In this document: piece after piece, positions 8,511-15,977 of the stretch
Layout of the letters: each line of letters starts with the position of its first letter
How positions within the stretch are numbered: position 1 is the stretch's first letter
NCBI GenBank assembly: GCA_047975025.1
Contig: JBKECY010000053.1
Span: 1-64,000, forward strand
From: JBKECY01 sp047975025
Lineage (GTDB): Bacteria; Bacillota; Clostridia; Lachnospirales; Lachnospiraceae
Direction: 5' to 3'
Length of the DNA stretch: 64,000 nt
Notes under the pieces: generated by a model
What the model was told of the DNA's origin: nothing
What the model saw: the letters and a program-made list of their open reading frames with translations, nothing else
Database searches by the model: none
Made by a program: the position numbers and the translations under genes

Positions 8511-8828
8511 CTACCACCTCACAATCCGGTTGGCCGTGCTCGCGACAAATGCGTCCACGATCATCTTGTGGCGCTGCTCGCTCAACGGAGCCTGCTGGTT
8601 GCAGTGCATCTCCACGATGGAGATCAGCATGGTGTTCTGCAGTGCGTCAATTGTAAGCAGCGCCCGGCATTGGTTGGACAGAAATTCTTTGGTGAGTCTC
8701 TGTTGGGTCGGTTTATCCGCCGCCGCATAGAGCATGGCGGAATTGATTTGGCCCGCCGGATACGGTGTTATCGCCGTACCCCTGACCGGAGCAATACTGG
8801 TGTTTGCAAAAAAATCATCGTTTGGCAT
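8511..8828 (-). CDS. Hypothetical protein between AAA+ ATPase and membrane protein
   Basis: The protein has 105 residues, with a Pro-containing N-terminus and a helical C-terminal two thirds that includes ALLTIDALQNTMLISIVEMH. There is no signal peptide or clear membrane span. AGGAGG lies 8 nt before the ATG. The gene is 15 bp downstream of the AAA+ ATPase gene, and the next gene starts 2 bp after its stop, so the three probably form one transcript. The function is not recognised; a substrate or adaptor for the AAA+ protein is possible. Confidence 0.6.
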   Translation of the reverse strand: MPNDDFFANTSIAPVRGTAITPYPAGQINSAMLYAAADKPTQQRLTKEFLSNQCRALLTIDALQNTMLISIVEMHCNQQAPLSEQRHKMIVDAFVASTANRIVRW

Positions 8829-8843
8829 GAGTTTTTCCTCCTG

Positions 8844-10307
8844 TTATTTATTGTTTTTTGCCGGTGTGAGCACCGGCGCTTCAATGGTTCCCGTGAGGCG
8901 CACGGTTTGGCCGCCGTAGTGTGTAGCAGCTTCCGCAAAGACCGGGGCGAGCCGTCCCTCGATCACGGCTTTGTAGGAACGCACCGTCAAGGCGTTCTCA
9001 GACATGGACGCAGTAACCAGAGCCTGCAGGATGGGTGAAGCAATGTAGGACAGTTTGAGTCCATATTCCGTCGCGGTGGTGAGCACTTGTTTCGCGAGGA
9101 TTTTAACTTTCGCTTCATCGCTTAGTGTTTTTAACTCAATGAAGCCTCCCATCCTGCTCGCGATTTCCCTGAGCACACCGGCTTCCACAAACCTTTTACG
9201 CGCCAATTCTGTTTCACGGTAAATGCGCTGTGTAATGTCAGTGGCCTCGTTCTCCGGGCTTTTTTCGCTGTAGCTGACCTCAATGGCATCGTTTTCGTAG
9301 CGGATATCCTCAATCTCATCCGCCGCTGCGAAGCCGATCCGTTTTTTCGCTGATCCGTTCAGGCGCTGGTTGGAAGTGAAGACGAAAATTGAGTGGCGAA
9401 AATTGTACTCACGCGCGCCGTTTGCAAGCTGCCGGTTGGCGGATACTCTGCCTTCGTCAATCGCCGCCATCATTACCCGCAGCACAGCAGGATGGGACTT
9501 CTCAATTTCGTCCCACACGAGCACGGAATAAGGATTATTGACCACCGCTTCGAATATGGGCGGGTCGCCGTATCCCACATATCCGGCCTCAGAGCCGGTC
9601 AAGCGCGCTGTTTGATGCTCGGAAACCAACTGATTGCAGTCTGTCCATACCTCTGTATATTGGTGTGGACAGAGTTTGGACAGCACCTTTGCAATCGCTT
9701 TTGCAAGCTCGGATTTGCCGACACCGGGCTCTCCATACAGGTAAATGGATAGAGGCTTGGTTGGGGTTTTTTTGTTGCAGTGCAGAGCTATCAGGTAGGC
9801 AACCGCTTCCAACGCCTCGTCCTGGCCAATCACATGTTTTTTAAGCTCCCGCAGGACAGTTTTGTAGCTGACTGGCGCTCTTGCCGCCTTTTTTGGCACC
9901 TTTACCTCATCCATCTTTGCAACGGAATCGACGTCATAATCTTCTGTAGCCGAGTCCCTGGTATTTGAGGGCGTATCTGTTCGAGGCGGCGGTGGCGGCG
10001 AGTCATTACAGACCAATTCCCTGATAAAATCCAACATCATGCTAAATTCCCTATAAAAAACAGGGTCTTGGGAGCATAGGTGCGTCATCGGCGGATAACT
10101 GCCGGAGTAGCGGACTGTCGGCTCCAGCGCCATACAATAGCGGCTGTTTTCTTTGAAGAAATTAAGATCGACATAGTTTGGTTTACATAGGGCAAGCGGC
10201 CCGAAGTTTGGAAATTTAAGTTTCTCCCGGAGCCTTAGCCCATCCATTTTCCGTTGGAGCTCGCGAGCGTTTGCGTCGGATATGTTTGCAAGTTCTAGTG
10301 GATTCAT
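8844..10307 (-). CDS. ClpB/ClpA-like AAA+ ATPase of the mobile element
   Basis: The 487-residue protein has a poorly conserved N-terminus with a Pro-run linker (about 103-110) and one AAA_2-type ATPase module. Walker A is GEPGVGKSE (192-200), the pore-loop-like GSEAGYVGYGD follows (238-248), Walker B is VLVWDEIEKSH (about 262-272) and FVFTSN is the sensor region. This matches the D2 module of ClpA/ClpB unfoldases, but there is only one module and no Clp N-domain. It may remodel proteins during transfer or act in a defence module. The ribosome site AAGGAG is 14 nt from the ATG, which is long. Confidence 0.82.
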   Translation of the reverse strand: MNPLELANISDANARELQRKMDGLRLREKLKFPNFGPLALCKPNYVDLNFFKENSRYCMALEPTVRYSGSYPPMTHLCSQDPVFYREFSMMLDFIRELVCNDSPPPPPRTDTPSNTRDSATEDYDVDSVAKMDEVKVPKKAARAPVSYKTVLRELKKHVIGQDEALEAVAYLIALHCNKKTPTKPLSIYLYGEPGVGKSELAKAIAKVLSKLCPHQYTEVWTDCNQLVSEHQTARLTGSEAGYVGYGDPPIFEAVVNNPYSVLVWDEIEKSHPAVLRVMMAAIDEGRVSANRQLANGAREYNFRHSIFVFTSNQRLNGSAKKRIGFAAADEIEDIRYENDAIEVSYSEKSPENEATDITQRIYRETELARKRFVEAGVLREIASRMGGFIELKTLSDEAKVKILAKQVLTTATEYGLKLSYIASPILQALVTASMSENALTVRSYKAVIEGRLAPVFAEAATHYGGQTVRLTGTIEAPVLTPAKNNK

Positions 10308-10358
10308 AGTTGCGTAATCAACTCCTTTTGCATAGTTTTGTTATGGAAGAGAGACAGC

Positions 10359-10381
10359 CCGCGCGTGGGCTGCACGCGCGG
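10359..10381. repeat. GC-rich hairpin with an alternative fold in the leader of the AAA+ gene
   Basis: A perfect 9-bp inverted repeat (CCGCGCGTG / CACGCGCGG, 5-nt loop) lies between the 28-codon ORF and the AAA+ gene. An overlapping alternative pairing, AGCCC (10356-10360) with GGGCT (10367-10371), would exclude it. No U-run follows on the minus strand, so it is not a simple terminator. Mutually exclusive hairpins behind a small ORF suggest attenuation or translational control. Confidence 0.6.
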
Positions 10382-10407
10382 ACGCCGCTCTTACGGCTTC
10401 GGGATGC

Positions 10408-10494
10408 TTAGTGGAAAGTCCCGGGCGGAATTTCTCCCTGACGGCCAACACCGAAGGTTCCTTCGGATATCTGCCCCTGCTTAAGTTTCAACAT
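10408..10494 (-). CDS. 28-aa leader-type peptide upstream of the AAA+ ATPase
   Basis: An ATG at 10492-10494 follows GAGGAGG by 7 nt, one of the best ribosome sites in this region, and opens a frame of 28 codons ending in TAA at 10408-10410. The peptide starts MLKLKQGQISEG and is Gly-rich with a conserved-looking GTFGVGRQGE stretch. It has no signal peptide. It lies about 100 bp before the AAA+ gene on the same strand, with strong hairpins in between, so it could be a leader peptide or a genuine small protein. Confidence 0.55.
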   Translation of the reverse strand: MLKLKQGQISEGTFGVGRQGEIPPGTFH

Positions 10495-10522
10495 TTGGTT
10501 TCCTCCTCTCCGATTTGGATGG

Positions 10523-10536
10523 CCTTTCATGAAAGG
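10523..10536. repeat. 14-bp palindrome, possible operator
   Basis: CCTTTCATGAAAGG is a perfect 14-bp palindrome about 30 bp upstream of the small ORF at 10494. Its position in the leader fits a binding site for a dimeric regulator, but no partner repressor can be named. Confidence 0.35.
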
Positions 10537-10636
10537 TGATGCTCGTCGACACCCAGAGCATATCAGAGAGAGGTGGGCTAATTTCAGAACAGAAAAAAAG
10601 ATAATAAAACAGAAAAATTGCCGGTGGTTTTAACGC

Positions 10637-10667
10637 AAAAAATGCCGCCAGCAGATTGCTGACGGCA
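10637..10667 (-). terminator. Rho-independent terminator or attenuator (minus strand)
   Basis: An 11-bp stem with one mismatch (TGCCGCCAGCA / TGCTGACGGCA, 3-nt loop, 10643-10667) is followed on the minus strand by six U residues (A6 at 10637-10642). No gene ends here on that strand. It stands upstream of the minus-strand operon, so it either insulates the operon from antisense transcription or acts as an attenuator of a promoter in the divergent region. Confidence 0.7.
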
Positions 10668-10676
10668 AGGTATTTC

Positions 10677-10705
10677 TTTCCTAAACCCACGGGGAGTGGT
10701 ATAAT
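10677..10705 (+). promoter_or_regulatory. Promoter of the NB-ARC gene
   Basis: A perfect TATAAT (10700-10705) lies 17 bp after a weak -35 (TTTCCT, 10677-10682), about 40 bp before the GTG start of the NB-ARC ATPase. The weak -35 suggests low or activated expression. Confidence 0.55.
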
Positions 10706-10745
10706 TTTATCAGTTTAACCTTTTTCTTAATAAGGTGGTGGTGAT

Positions 10746-12740
10746 GTGGCCGAAAAGATAACTGAACAAAAAGTCACAGAGGTGCTTCAGGATATTCGCA
10801 AGGCTGGGGTTTTCTATAAAGATTATGCGTGGGAGTTGATGAGCTTACTTGAAGGTAAGCACATCTGGTCTGCCAAGCAATGCGCCTTGTATACGCTAAA
10901 ATTGGTGCAGACCTTTGTTCATAATCAGCAGGAGCGGGAAACCCTATTGGCCGCCTTCGGGCTGTTAAGAGGTTATGAATATATCGAAGGCATTGAAGCA
11001 AGGCGTGAAAAGTATTATCGCCATGCCCTTGCGGAGCACAAGTTGAAGACGGCTAAAACCACTCTGCAAAAACGCGAAGACGGGATTATTGAACGACTAG
11101 CTGCGAAAATTGTGGGTCTTGTCAAGAATGAAGCGTTTTATTCATTTTCAAACCATGCCATTGATGCTGATTATGAATGGGAAGAGGATGGTCCGGATAT
11201 AGATATCCGGCTGGAAATCGATTTACCCTTTCCCCGTTATCGCGACGAAAGTCCGGTGCGGTTTCCTTTTAATAATCTGCCCTACAACCGTAACCTATAC
11301 TTCACTGGCCGTGAAGATAAGCTGGACGAACTATCCGCAAACTTTTTCAGCACGAAATCGTCCATGCAGCTGCAGACCATTTCCGGCATGGGCGGCGTGG
11401 GAAAATCACAGCTGGCGCTCCAGTACGCCTACAATTACTACGACGACTATGATAGCGGCATCTTGTGGCTGAATGCAGAGACGCTGGAAACTTTATCGCA
11501 ATCCGTGACTGATCTTTTAGAAAAAAAGGGTATTGCAGATAGCGGCAAACAAGCCCATCAAGCCTTTCTGTCTTGGCTGGAAAACAACCGAAATTGGTTG
11601 CTCATCTATGACAACGTCGAGGATTACGATACTATTCAAGCTTTTATGCCGAGGAGCAACACCGGGCATATATTGATTACCTCACGAGTTGCCAGCGCCT
11701 ACAAAGGCGGGACTCTGATTGAATTGCCTGTGTTTCCAGAAGAAACAGCAGTATCTTTTTTACACAATCGTACCCGTATTAAAGATAATGAGGGGGCAGA
11801 AAAACTTGCACGTCGACTGGGATATTTCCCATTGGCGCTGGAACACGCTGCCGCGTATATCATAGCGGTACCCAATATGAATTTTGAGAGATATCTCCAC
11901 CGGTTGGAGGAGTTTGGCGTGAAGGTTTTGGATAAGCCGATGGAGCTTACAGATTATGCCCGAACAATCCGCGAGACGTTAGAAATCTCAATTGAAAGAA
12001 TACGGGATGCATCTGAAGGATCGCTTGCTCCTAACAGCGCGGAACAATACTTATATCTGTCCGCCTATCTGGCTCCCGATGCAACTGACACATGGATATT
12101 TAGACGCCATCCCCAGTTTTTGCCTGAGCCATTGCGAGCACATATCTTTGATGACCTCGCGTGGGATGGCGTTATGTATTCACTTGCAAGGTTTTCACTC
12201 ATTAAGCCAAATGAAGACTATGGCTATTCCATCCATCGCCTTGTGCAAGAAATTATCCGTGACAACTTGCGTGACGATGTTTTTTGGGTCACTTGTTGCT
12301 TTGAAACTTTCTACCGCCTTATTTCAGAGCGCACCACTGTCGCTTCAGATGCGGGAGCGTTCATAGACCTGTCCCCTCATGCGATAGCAGTTGCAGAATA
12401 TATGGATGCTATGTCTGAGCACCCAGATAAGCGTTTGGCGGAAATGTACCACTGGTTCAGCTATTCAATGGCGATTTCCGACCACTTTATGTATTTCGAT
12501 AAGAAGCATATGAGCCGAGCGATAGAGATATATGAAGAGGTGTTGGGGGCAGACAATCCCGAGACAGCCGTCGCATATATCTGCATGGCGGATATTCTTG
12601 AGCGGAAAGGCGATACGGAGACCGCCAATATCTGGTATAAAAAGGCTACAGCGTCAGGAGTCACATATACCGGTTCAGATCGGGGCTTGTTTTTTGACTG
12701 GTTCGACAGAAAATTGCCTGAGCATATCAAGGTAACATAG
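10746..12740 (+). CDS. NB-ARC (STAND) ATPase, candidate defence sensor
   Basis: The 664-residue protein starts with GTG (AAGGTGG site upstream). The NB-ARC module shows the P-loop GMGGVGKS (214-221), Walker B LLIYDN (285-290), the ILITSR sensor (309-314) and FPLALEHAA (361-369). The C-terminus (about 560-650) has TPR-like repeats (AIEIYEEVLGADNPETAVAY). Residues 1-170 are a helical region that I cannot assign to a known effector. STAND ATPases sense a ligand through their C-terminal repeats, then oligomerise; many bacterial ones act in anti-phage defence. Here it is a single-gene unit with its own promoter and terminator, opposite in direction to the conjugation genes, which fits cargo. Confidence 0.88.
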   Translation: MAEKITEQKVTEVLQDIRKAGVFYKDYAWELMSLLEGKHIWSAKQCALYTLKLVQTFVHNQQERETLLAAFGLLRGYEYIEGIEARREKYYRHALAEHKLKTAKTTLQKREDGIIERLAAKIVGLVKNEAFYSFSNHAIDADYEWEEDGPDIDIRLEIDLPFPRYRDESPVRFPFNNLPYNRNLYFTGREDKLDELSANFFSTKSSMQLQTISGMGGVGKSQLALQYAYNYYDDYDSGILWLNAETLETLSQSVTDLLEKKGIADSGKQAHQAFLSWLENNRNWLLIYDNVEDYDTIQAFMPRSNTGHILITSRVASAYKGGTLIELPVFPEETAVSFLHNRTRIKDNEGAEKLARRLGYFPLALEHAAAYIIAVPNMNFERYLHRLEEFGVKVLDKPMELTDYARTIRETLEISIERIRDASEGSLAPNSAEQYLYLSAYLAPDATDTWIFRRHPQFLPEPLRAHIFDDLAWDGVMYSLARFSLIKPNEDYGYSIHRLVQEIIRDNLRDDVFWVTCCFETFYRLISERTTVASDAGAFIDLSPHAIAVAEYMDAMSEHPDKRLAEMYHWFSYSMAISDHFMYFDKKHMSRAIEIYEEVLGADNPETAVAYICMADILERKGDTETANIWYKKATASGVTYTGSDRGLFFDWFDRKLPEHIKVT

Positions 12741-12750
12741 ACATAAAAAG

Positions 12751-12782
12751 AAAACCGCCGAAGGCTCTGCCTCGGCGGTTTT
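12751..12782 (+). terminator. Terminator after the NB-ARC gene
   Basis: An 11-bp perfect stem (AAAACCGCCGA / TCGGCGGTTTT, 12751-12761 and 12772-12782) starts 10 bp after the stop. The A4/T4 ends allow it to work in both directions. Confidence 0.85.
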
Positions 12783-12847
12783 GGTAGGTGCTATCAAGTT
12801 TTATGGTCTTGGGCAGGTGAGCTGCCGGTTCGCTGAAGGTGCGGCTA

Positions 12848-12958
12848 CTACTCCGCAAGGGGAGAAATCAATTTCAGGTCGAGGCCGGACCCTGTGGTTG
12901 CCGCCAGTACAATTTCCCTGACATCGTCATGGACGCGCCCATCCGACTGAATCAGGCA
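12848..12958 (-). pseudogene. 3' fragment of a gene cut by the IS256 element
   Basis: Reading leftwards from the IS256 left end, an open frame of about 37 codons (…LIQSDGRVHDDVREIVL… to SPLAE) reaches a TAG stop at 12848-12850. It has no start of its own; the apparent start further right lies inside the IS. The segment looks like real protein sequence, so it is probably the C-terminus of an element gene. The family is not recognised. The 5' part is not on the other side of the IS, which points to a deletion or rearrangement rather than simple insertion. Confidence 0.55.
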
Positions 12959-13067
12959 CGCCAGATATTTTTGTGTAAAAGCAATTTTCCCAAAGACAAG
13001 AAAACAGCATAAAGATACAGATTTGTCCACCAAATCAGAGGTGGGGAATCGGCCGTGTTGGCCGTTC

Positions 13068-13128
13068 TCCCGGCAGGAGAGCCAAGAATGCGAGCCGTAG
13101 GCTTGAATGCTTGGCTCTCCTGCCGGGA
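13068..13128. repeat. 19-bp perfect inverted repeat inside the IS256 element
   Basis: The arms at 13068-13086 and 13110-13128 (outer part TCCCGGCAGGAGAGCC) are perfectly complementary over 19 bp with a 23-nt loop, which itself can fold (AGCC-GTA-GGCT). It lies between the transposase stop and the left end of the IS. There is no U-run, so it is perhaps an insulating structure that blocks transcription or translation entering from outside. Confidence 0.8.
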
Positions 13129-13147
13129 AGCCTAAACAGCGGCCCGA

Positions 13148-14374
13148 TTACCCAGCTTGCCGGTCACCAAACAGAATTTCCAGCTGACTGTACACCTGAT
13201 CCGAATTTCGACAACGAGCCGTCCAGTGTTCGACAATGTTTTTAGAGGCCAGATACAGAATTTTGCGCAGGGAATCATCGTTGGTAAAAGAGGGCTTGTT
13301 CTTGGTGATTTTTCGGAACTGCCGGTTGAGACCTTCAATGATATTGGTTGTATATATGATTTTCCGTATCTCCGGCGGATATGCGTAGAACGTGGACAGG
13401 ATATCCCAATTCTCCTCCCAGCTTTTGACGCAGGAAGGATACTGCTTGCCCCAGGTTTCCTTGAAGGCCATGAGGTTGGAGAGAGCCTCCTCCTCTGTGA
13501 CGGATTGATACACCTTTTTCAGATTAGCCATCAGGGCCTTGATATCCTTACAACTCACGTACCTGGTGCTGGAGCGAATTTGGTGAATGATGCAGCGCTG
13601 AATCTGCGCCTGAGGATATGCTGCTGCAATGGCTTCTCGAAAGCCGTTGAGACCATCCACACAGAACAGGTAAACATCCTTCACATCGCGACTTTTCAGG
13701 TCATTGAGCACCCCGGCCCAGAACTTTGCGCTCTCGTGCTGACCGATCCAGATACCCAGGATATCCTTCCTGCCATCGGTGTTGATGCCCAGCACCACAT
13801 ACGCCGCCTTGGTGACGTACTGGTGGTTTTCCTTTACCTTGTAGTGTATGGCGTCCAGGAATTCAAAAGGGTACACCGCATCTAATGGCCGATTCTGCCA
13901 TGCCGTTACCTCCGGCATGATCTTTTCACTGATCTTGCTCACCAATTCCGGCGAAATTTCCACATCATACAGCGCCTTGATCTGTTCCGCGATATCCCGC
14001 TGCGATAACCCGCAGGCGTACAGACCGATGATTTTCTCCTCCATGTCGTCCGCGTTGCGGTCATATTTGCCGATGATTCCAGGCTCGTATTCCCCCTTCC
14101 GGTCACGTGGAATGCGAATATCCACCTCGCCAAGCTGCGTTTTTACCGTCTTTTTCGAATACCCGTTCCGGTAGTTTTTCGACACTGTGTTTTCGCTATC
14201 ATCCGACACGCGCTCGCTTTTTTCGTAGCCGAGCTTTTCCTCCAGTTCGCACTCCATTACCTGCTGGAGCACATCCGCGAACATCTCTTTCATCGCGGAC
14301 ATCACATCCGCTGTGTTCTCGAATTTCTGGCTATTTACAAACTCTTTCATCATTGTTGCTGGTGTTTTCTCCAT
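13148..14374 (-). CDS. IS256-family transposase
   Basis: The 408-residue protein is full length for a Mutator/IS256 transposase. The DDE residues are recognisable: the first Asp in LDAIHYKV, the second in VDGLNGFREA and the Glu in TTNIIEGLNRQFRK. The conserved QRCIIHQIR motif lies between them, and the N-terminal LGEVDIRIPRDRKGEYEP block is typical. The frame is intact, so the element may be active. It catalyses cut-out and insertion through a circular intermediate in this family. Transcription runs leftwards from near 14,400. Confidence 0.97.
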   Translation of the reverse strand: MEKTPATMMKEFVNSQKFENTADVMSAMKEMFADVLQQVMECELEEKLGYEKSERVSDDSENTVSKNYRNGYSKKTVKTQLGEVDIRIPRDRKGEYEPGIIGKYDRNADDMEEKIIGLYACGLSQRDIAEQIKALYDVEISPELVSKISEKIMPEVTAWQNRPLDAVYPFEFLDAIHYKVKENHQYVTKAAYVVLGINTDGRKDILGIWIGQHESAKFWAGVLNDLKSRDVKDVYLFCVDGLNGFREAIAAAYPQAQIQRCIIHQIRSSTRYVSCKDIKALMANLKKVYQSVTEEEALSNLMAFKETWGKQYPSCVKSWEENWDILSTFYAYPPEIRKIIYTTNIIEGLNRQFRKITKNKPSFTNDDSLRKILYLASKNIVEHWTARCRNSDQVYSQLEILFGDRQAG

Positions 14375-14466
14375 GAATTACTACATCCCTTCAGTCAAGT
14401 TTTTCTCTACGCAGATTCTTGTCCGAAGGGATGTGCCTTATTCACTTTTACACAAGATTTTCGGCG

Positions 14467-14815
14467 CTCTCCGGCAAGAGCGAATCCACTCCTTGATCCG
14501 GAATACCAGATAGAAGTGACGCAGACCGGTGAGATTCCGAACCGGATTGAAGTAGAGATTCCGGGCTTTGAAACGCTCGGCCCGGATGAGTTCACGGTAG
14601 TCGTCACGGCATATGATTGCTTGAATGATGATGCGATTGACTCAGCTGAAGTTGGTATGGTTGGCGTGATTCAGCCGCCAAAGACCGGTGCGATCAGTAT
14701 TCTTGGCATTACGGTGTCACGTGCGGATTATCTGATTACGGGACTGGTCGTATTTGTGTTTGCAGTCGCTTTTGCATTGTTCTTGCTTGGCCGCCGAAAA
14801 AAGACGATTCGCTAA
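14467..14815 (+). pseudogene. 5'-truncated sortase-anchored surface protein
   Basis: Directly right of the IS256 end the frame is open to the TAA at 14813-14815, giving 115 residues without a plausible own start or ribosome site. The end is a cell-wall sorting signal: a PPKTG motif (LPXTG variant), a hydrophobic stretch (YLITGLVVFVFAVAFALF) and the basic tail GRRKKTIR. Before it lies a beta-rich region, as in pilin or adhesin repeats. This is the C-terminus of a large surface protein cut by the IS. A GTG at 14516 could start a short peptide, but nothing supports that. Confidence 0.75.
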
Positions 14816-14843
14816 AATACAATAAATGAGTTAAACTATTATT

Positions 14844-14890
14844 AACAACATCGTGCCTTCAAAAAGGACGCATACACGATGTTGTTTTTT
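14844..14890 (+). terminator. Terminator of the truncated surface-protein gene
   Basis: The stem ACAACATCGTG (14845-14855) pairs with CACGATGTTGT (14875-14885) around a 19-nt loop, followed by a T-run to 14890. It starts 29 bp after the stop codon. Confidence 0.85.
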
Positions 14891-14941
14891 ATTCTTCACT
14901 GTGTCGCTCGATTATTCATCATTCGGTTGAACCGTAAACAA

Positions 14942-15514
14942 TCAAAATAACGACACGCTTAAATATGCCCGATCCAGATCATCCTGCGCCACACCGAGAT
15001 AGCGCCGGGTGATTTCATAGCTGCTATGGTTGTATATCTCCATAATAACCACGGGTGACACCTCACTGCTCGTCCACGCATGGTATCCCCATGACTTTCT
15101 CAGGCTATGGCAGGATATCTTCCCGCCAATCCCTATCTTAGTGGCGGCGTCATGGATGATCCGCCACGCCTGCATGCGGCTGATCGGTTTACTGTTTTTG
15201 CGGTTGTTGGAAAAGATGAAACGGTCTCGCCGGTGTGGGTAATATAGATGAAGCGCATGGATAACTTGTTCATTTAATGCGATGGACTTCATTTTACCTG
15301 TCTTTTGCTCGATTATTGTAATGCGGGATCGGAATGCCCCACGCTTTTCATCATAAACATCATCCCAAGTAAAAGTAAGGATGTCGCTGATCCTCAGCGT
15401 CGTGCAAGCACCCAATACTACCATCACATGATTGCGGTACTGCTCGCGCTCCAAGAAATATTCTGCAAGCGCCTTGAGTTGTTCTTTATTTCTGATTGGT
15501 TCTGTTGCTGCCAT
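14942..15514 (-). CDS. Short tyrosine recombinase / integrase
   Basis: The 190-residue protein is only the catalytic domain of a lambda-integrase family enzyme. All active-site residues are present: Arg41 (TTLRISDIL), Lys71, His136 and Arg139 (CHSLRKSWG), His163 and the nucleophile Tyr172 (HSSYEITRRYLGV). The N-terminal arm- and core-binding domains are missing. Similar short recombinases occur in Firmicutes and some invert promoters or excise elements. An inverted repeat sits just upstream (15533-15555). It is not next to the tRNA-Ser boundary, so it need not be the integrase of the large element. Confidence 0.9.
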   Translation of the reverse strand: MAATEPIRNKEQLKALAEYFLEREQYRNHVMVVLGACTTLRISDILTFTWDDVYDEKRGAFRSRITIIEQKTGKMKSIALNEQVIHALHLYYPHRRDRFIFSNNRKNSKPISRMQAWRIIHDAATKIGIGGKISCHSLRKSWGYHAWTSSEVSPVVIMEIYNHSSYEITRRYLGVAQDDLDRAYLSVSLF

Positions 15515-15532
15515 AAATATGAAAGCCCCCTT

Positions 15533-15555
15533 GTCCGTCCGTAATGTGTGGACGG
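15533..15555. repeat. Inverted repeat upstream of the recombinase
   Basis: TCCGTCC (15533-15539) and GGACGGA (15549-15555) form a 7-bp perfect inverted repeat with a 9-bp spacer about 20 bp before the recombinase start. Spacing of 6-9 bp between two arms is what a tyrosine recombinase core site looks like, but it may equally be an operator or a leader hairpin. Confidence 0.35.
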
Positions 15556-15698
15556 AAAGAGAGCAACGTTACATTTTATATCTTTTGTAACTATTTTACC
15601 ATAATACGAGGGTTAAATCAAGATTTCATCATGGCTTTATCCAATTGGTCGTATCGAGCTATTTTGCGTTCGAAAAAATAGACAGTCGCTGCATCAGC

Positions 15699-15956
15699 TC
15701 ATATCTTTTTGTATTTTCTGACGATAAAGACAATGGTTTCGATTATGACAGTTAGGATTAATGACAAGAATACCATTCTCAGAAAAACTAATTCTGTAGG
15801 CAGAGTATTAAAGCTATACCAGCCAACAGCCCCAAAAATACAAAGGGTCACTAACCAAGAGGCAATATATGACACGACAAGATCGACAACCCTTATGCTT
15901 TCATTATTGGCAGCGTTACACTTTGCTTTATTGGTTTTTTTTTGATCTTCACTCAT
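15699..15956 (-). CDS. Hypothetical two-helix membrane protein
   Basis: The 85-residue protein has a charged cytoplasmic N-terminus (residues 1-22) and two membrane helices (about 28-48 and 57-78), ending in RKYKKI. The sequence upstream of the ATG is AT-rich with only a weak ribosome site. The gene starts about 20 bp downstream of the secreted amidase gene on the same strand, so they may be co-transcribed. The family is not recognised. It could protect the membrane or partner the amidase; neither is supported. Confidence 0.55.
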   Translation of the reverse strand: MSEDQKKTNKAKCNAANNESIRVVDLVVSYIASWLVTLCIFGAVGWYSFNTLPTELVFLRMVFLSLILTVIIETIVFIVRKYKKI

Positions 15957-15977
15957 AATTCATCCTTACATTGTTAT

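Larger units (their letters stand above)
12959..14466. mobile_element. IS256-family insertion sequence
   Basis: The element of about 1.5 kb is bounded by imperfect 22-23-bp inverted repeats that share CGCC and the core TTGTGTAAAAG (left 12959-12981, right 14445-14466). It contains one transposase gene and a large 3' hairpin. No 8-9-bp target duplication is seen: the flanks are AATCAGGCA on the left and CTCTCCGG on the right. The flanking genes on the two sides are unrelated and converge on the IS. The exact outer base is uncertain by a few nucleotides. Confidence 0.8.

Noticed and set aside
10481..10690. 69-codon minus-strand open frame
   Set aside because: It runs through the terminator hairpin and the small-ORF ribosome site and has no ribosome site of its own; treated as chance.
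12848..13033. 61-codon minus-strand frame as a complete small gene
   Set aside because: Its first part lies in the IS256 end and its inverted repeat; only the last 37 codons are outside, so it is a gene fragment fused by chance.
12959..14466. Target-site duplication of the IS256 element
   Set aside because: The 8-9 bp on the two sides do not match in any nearby register.
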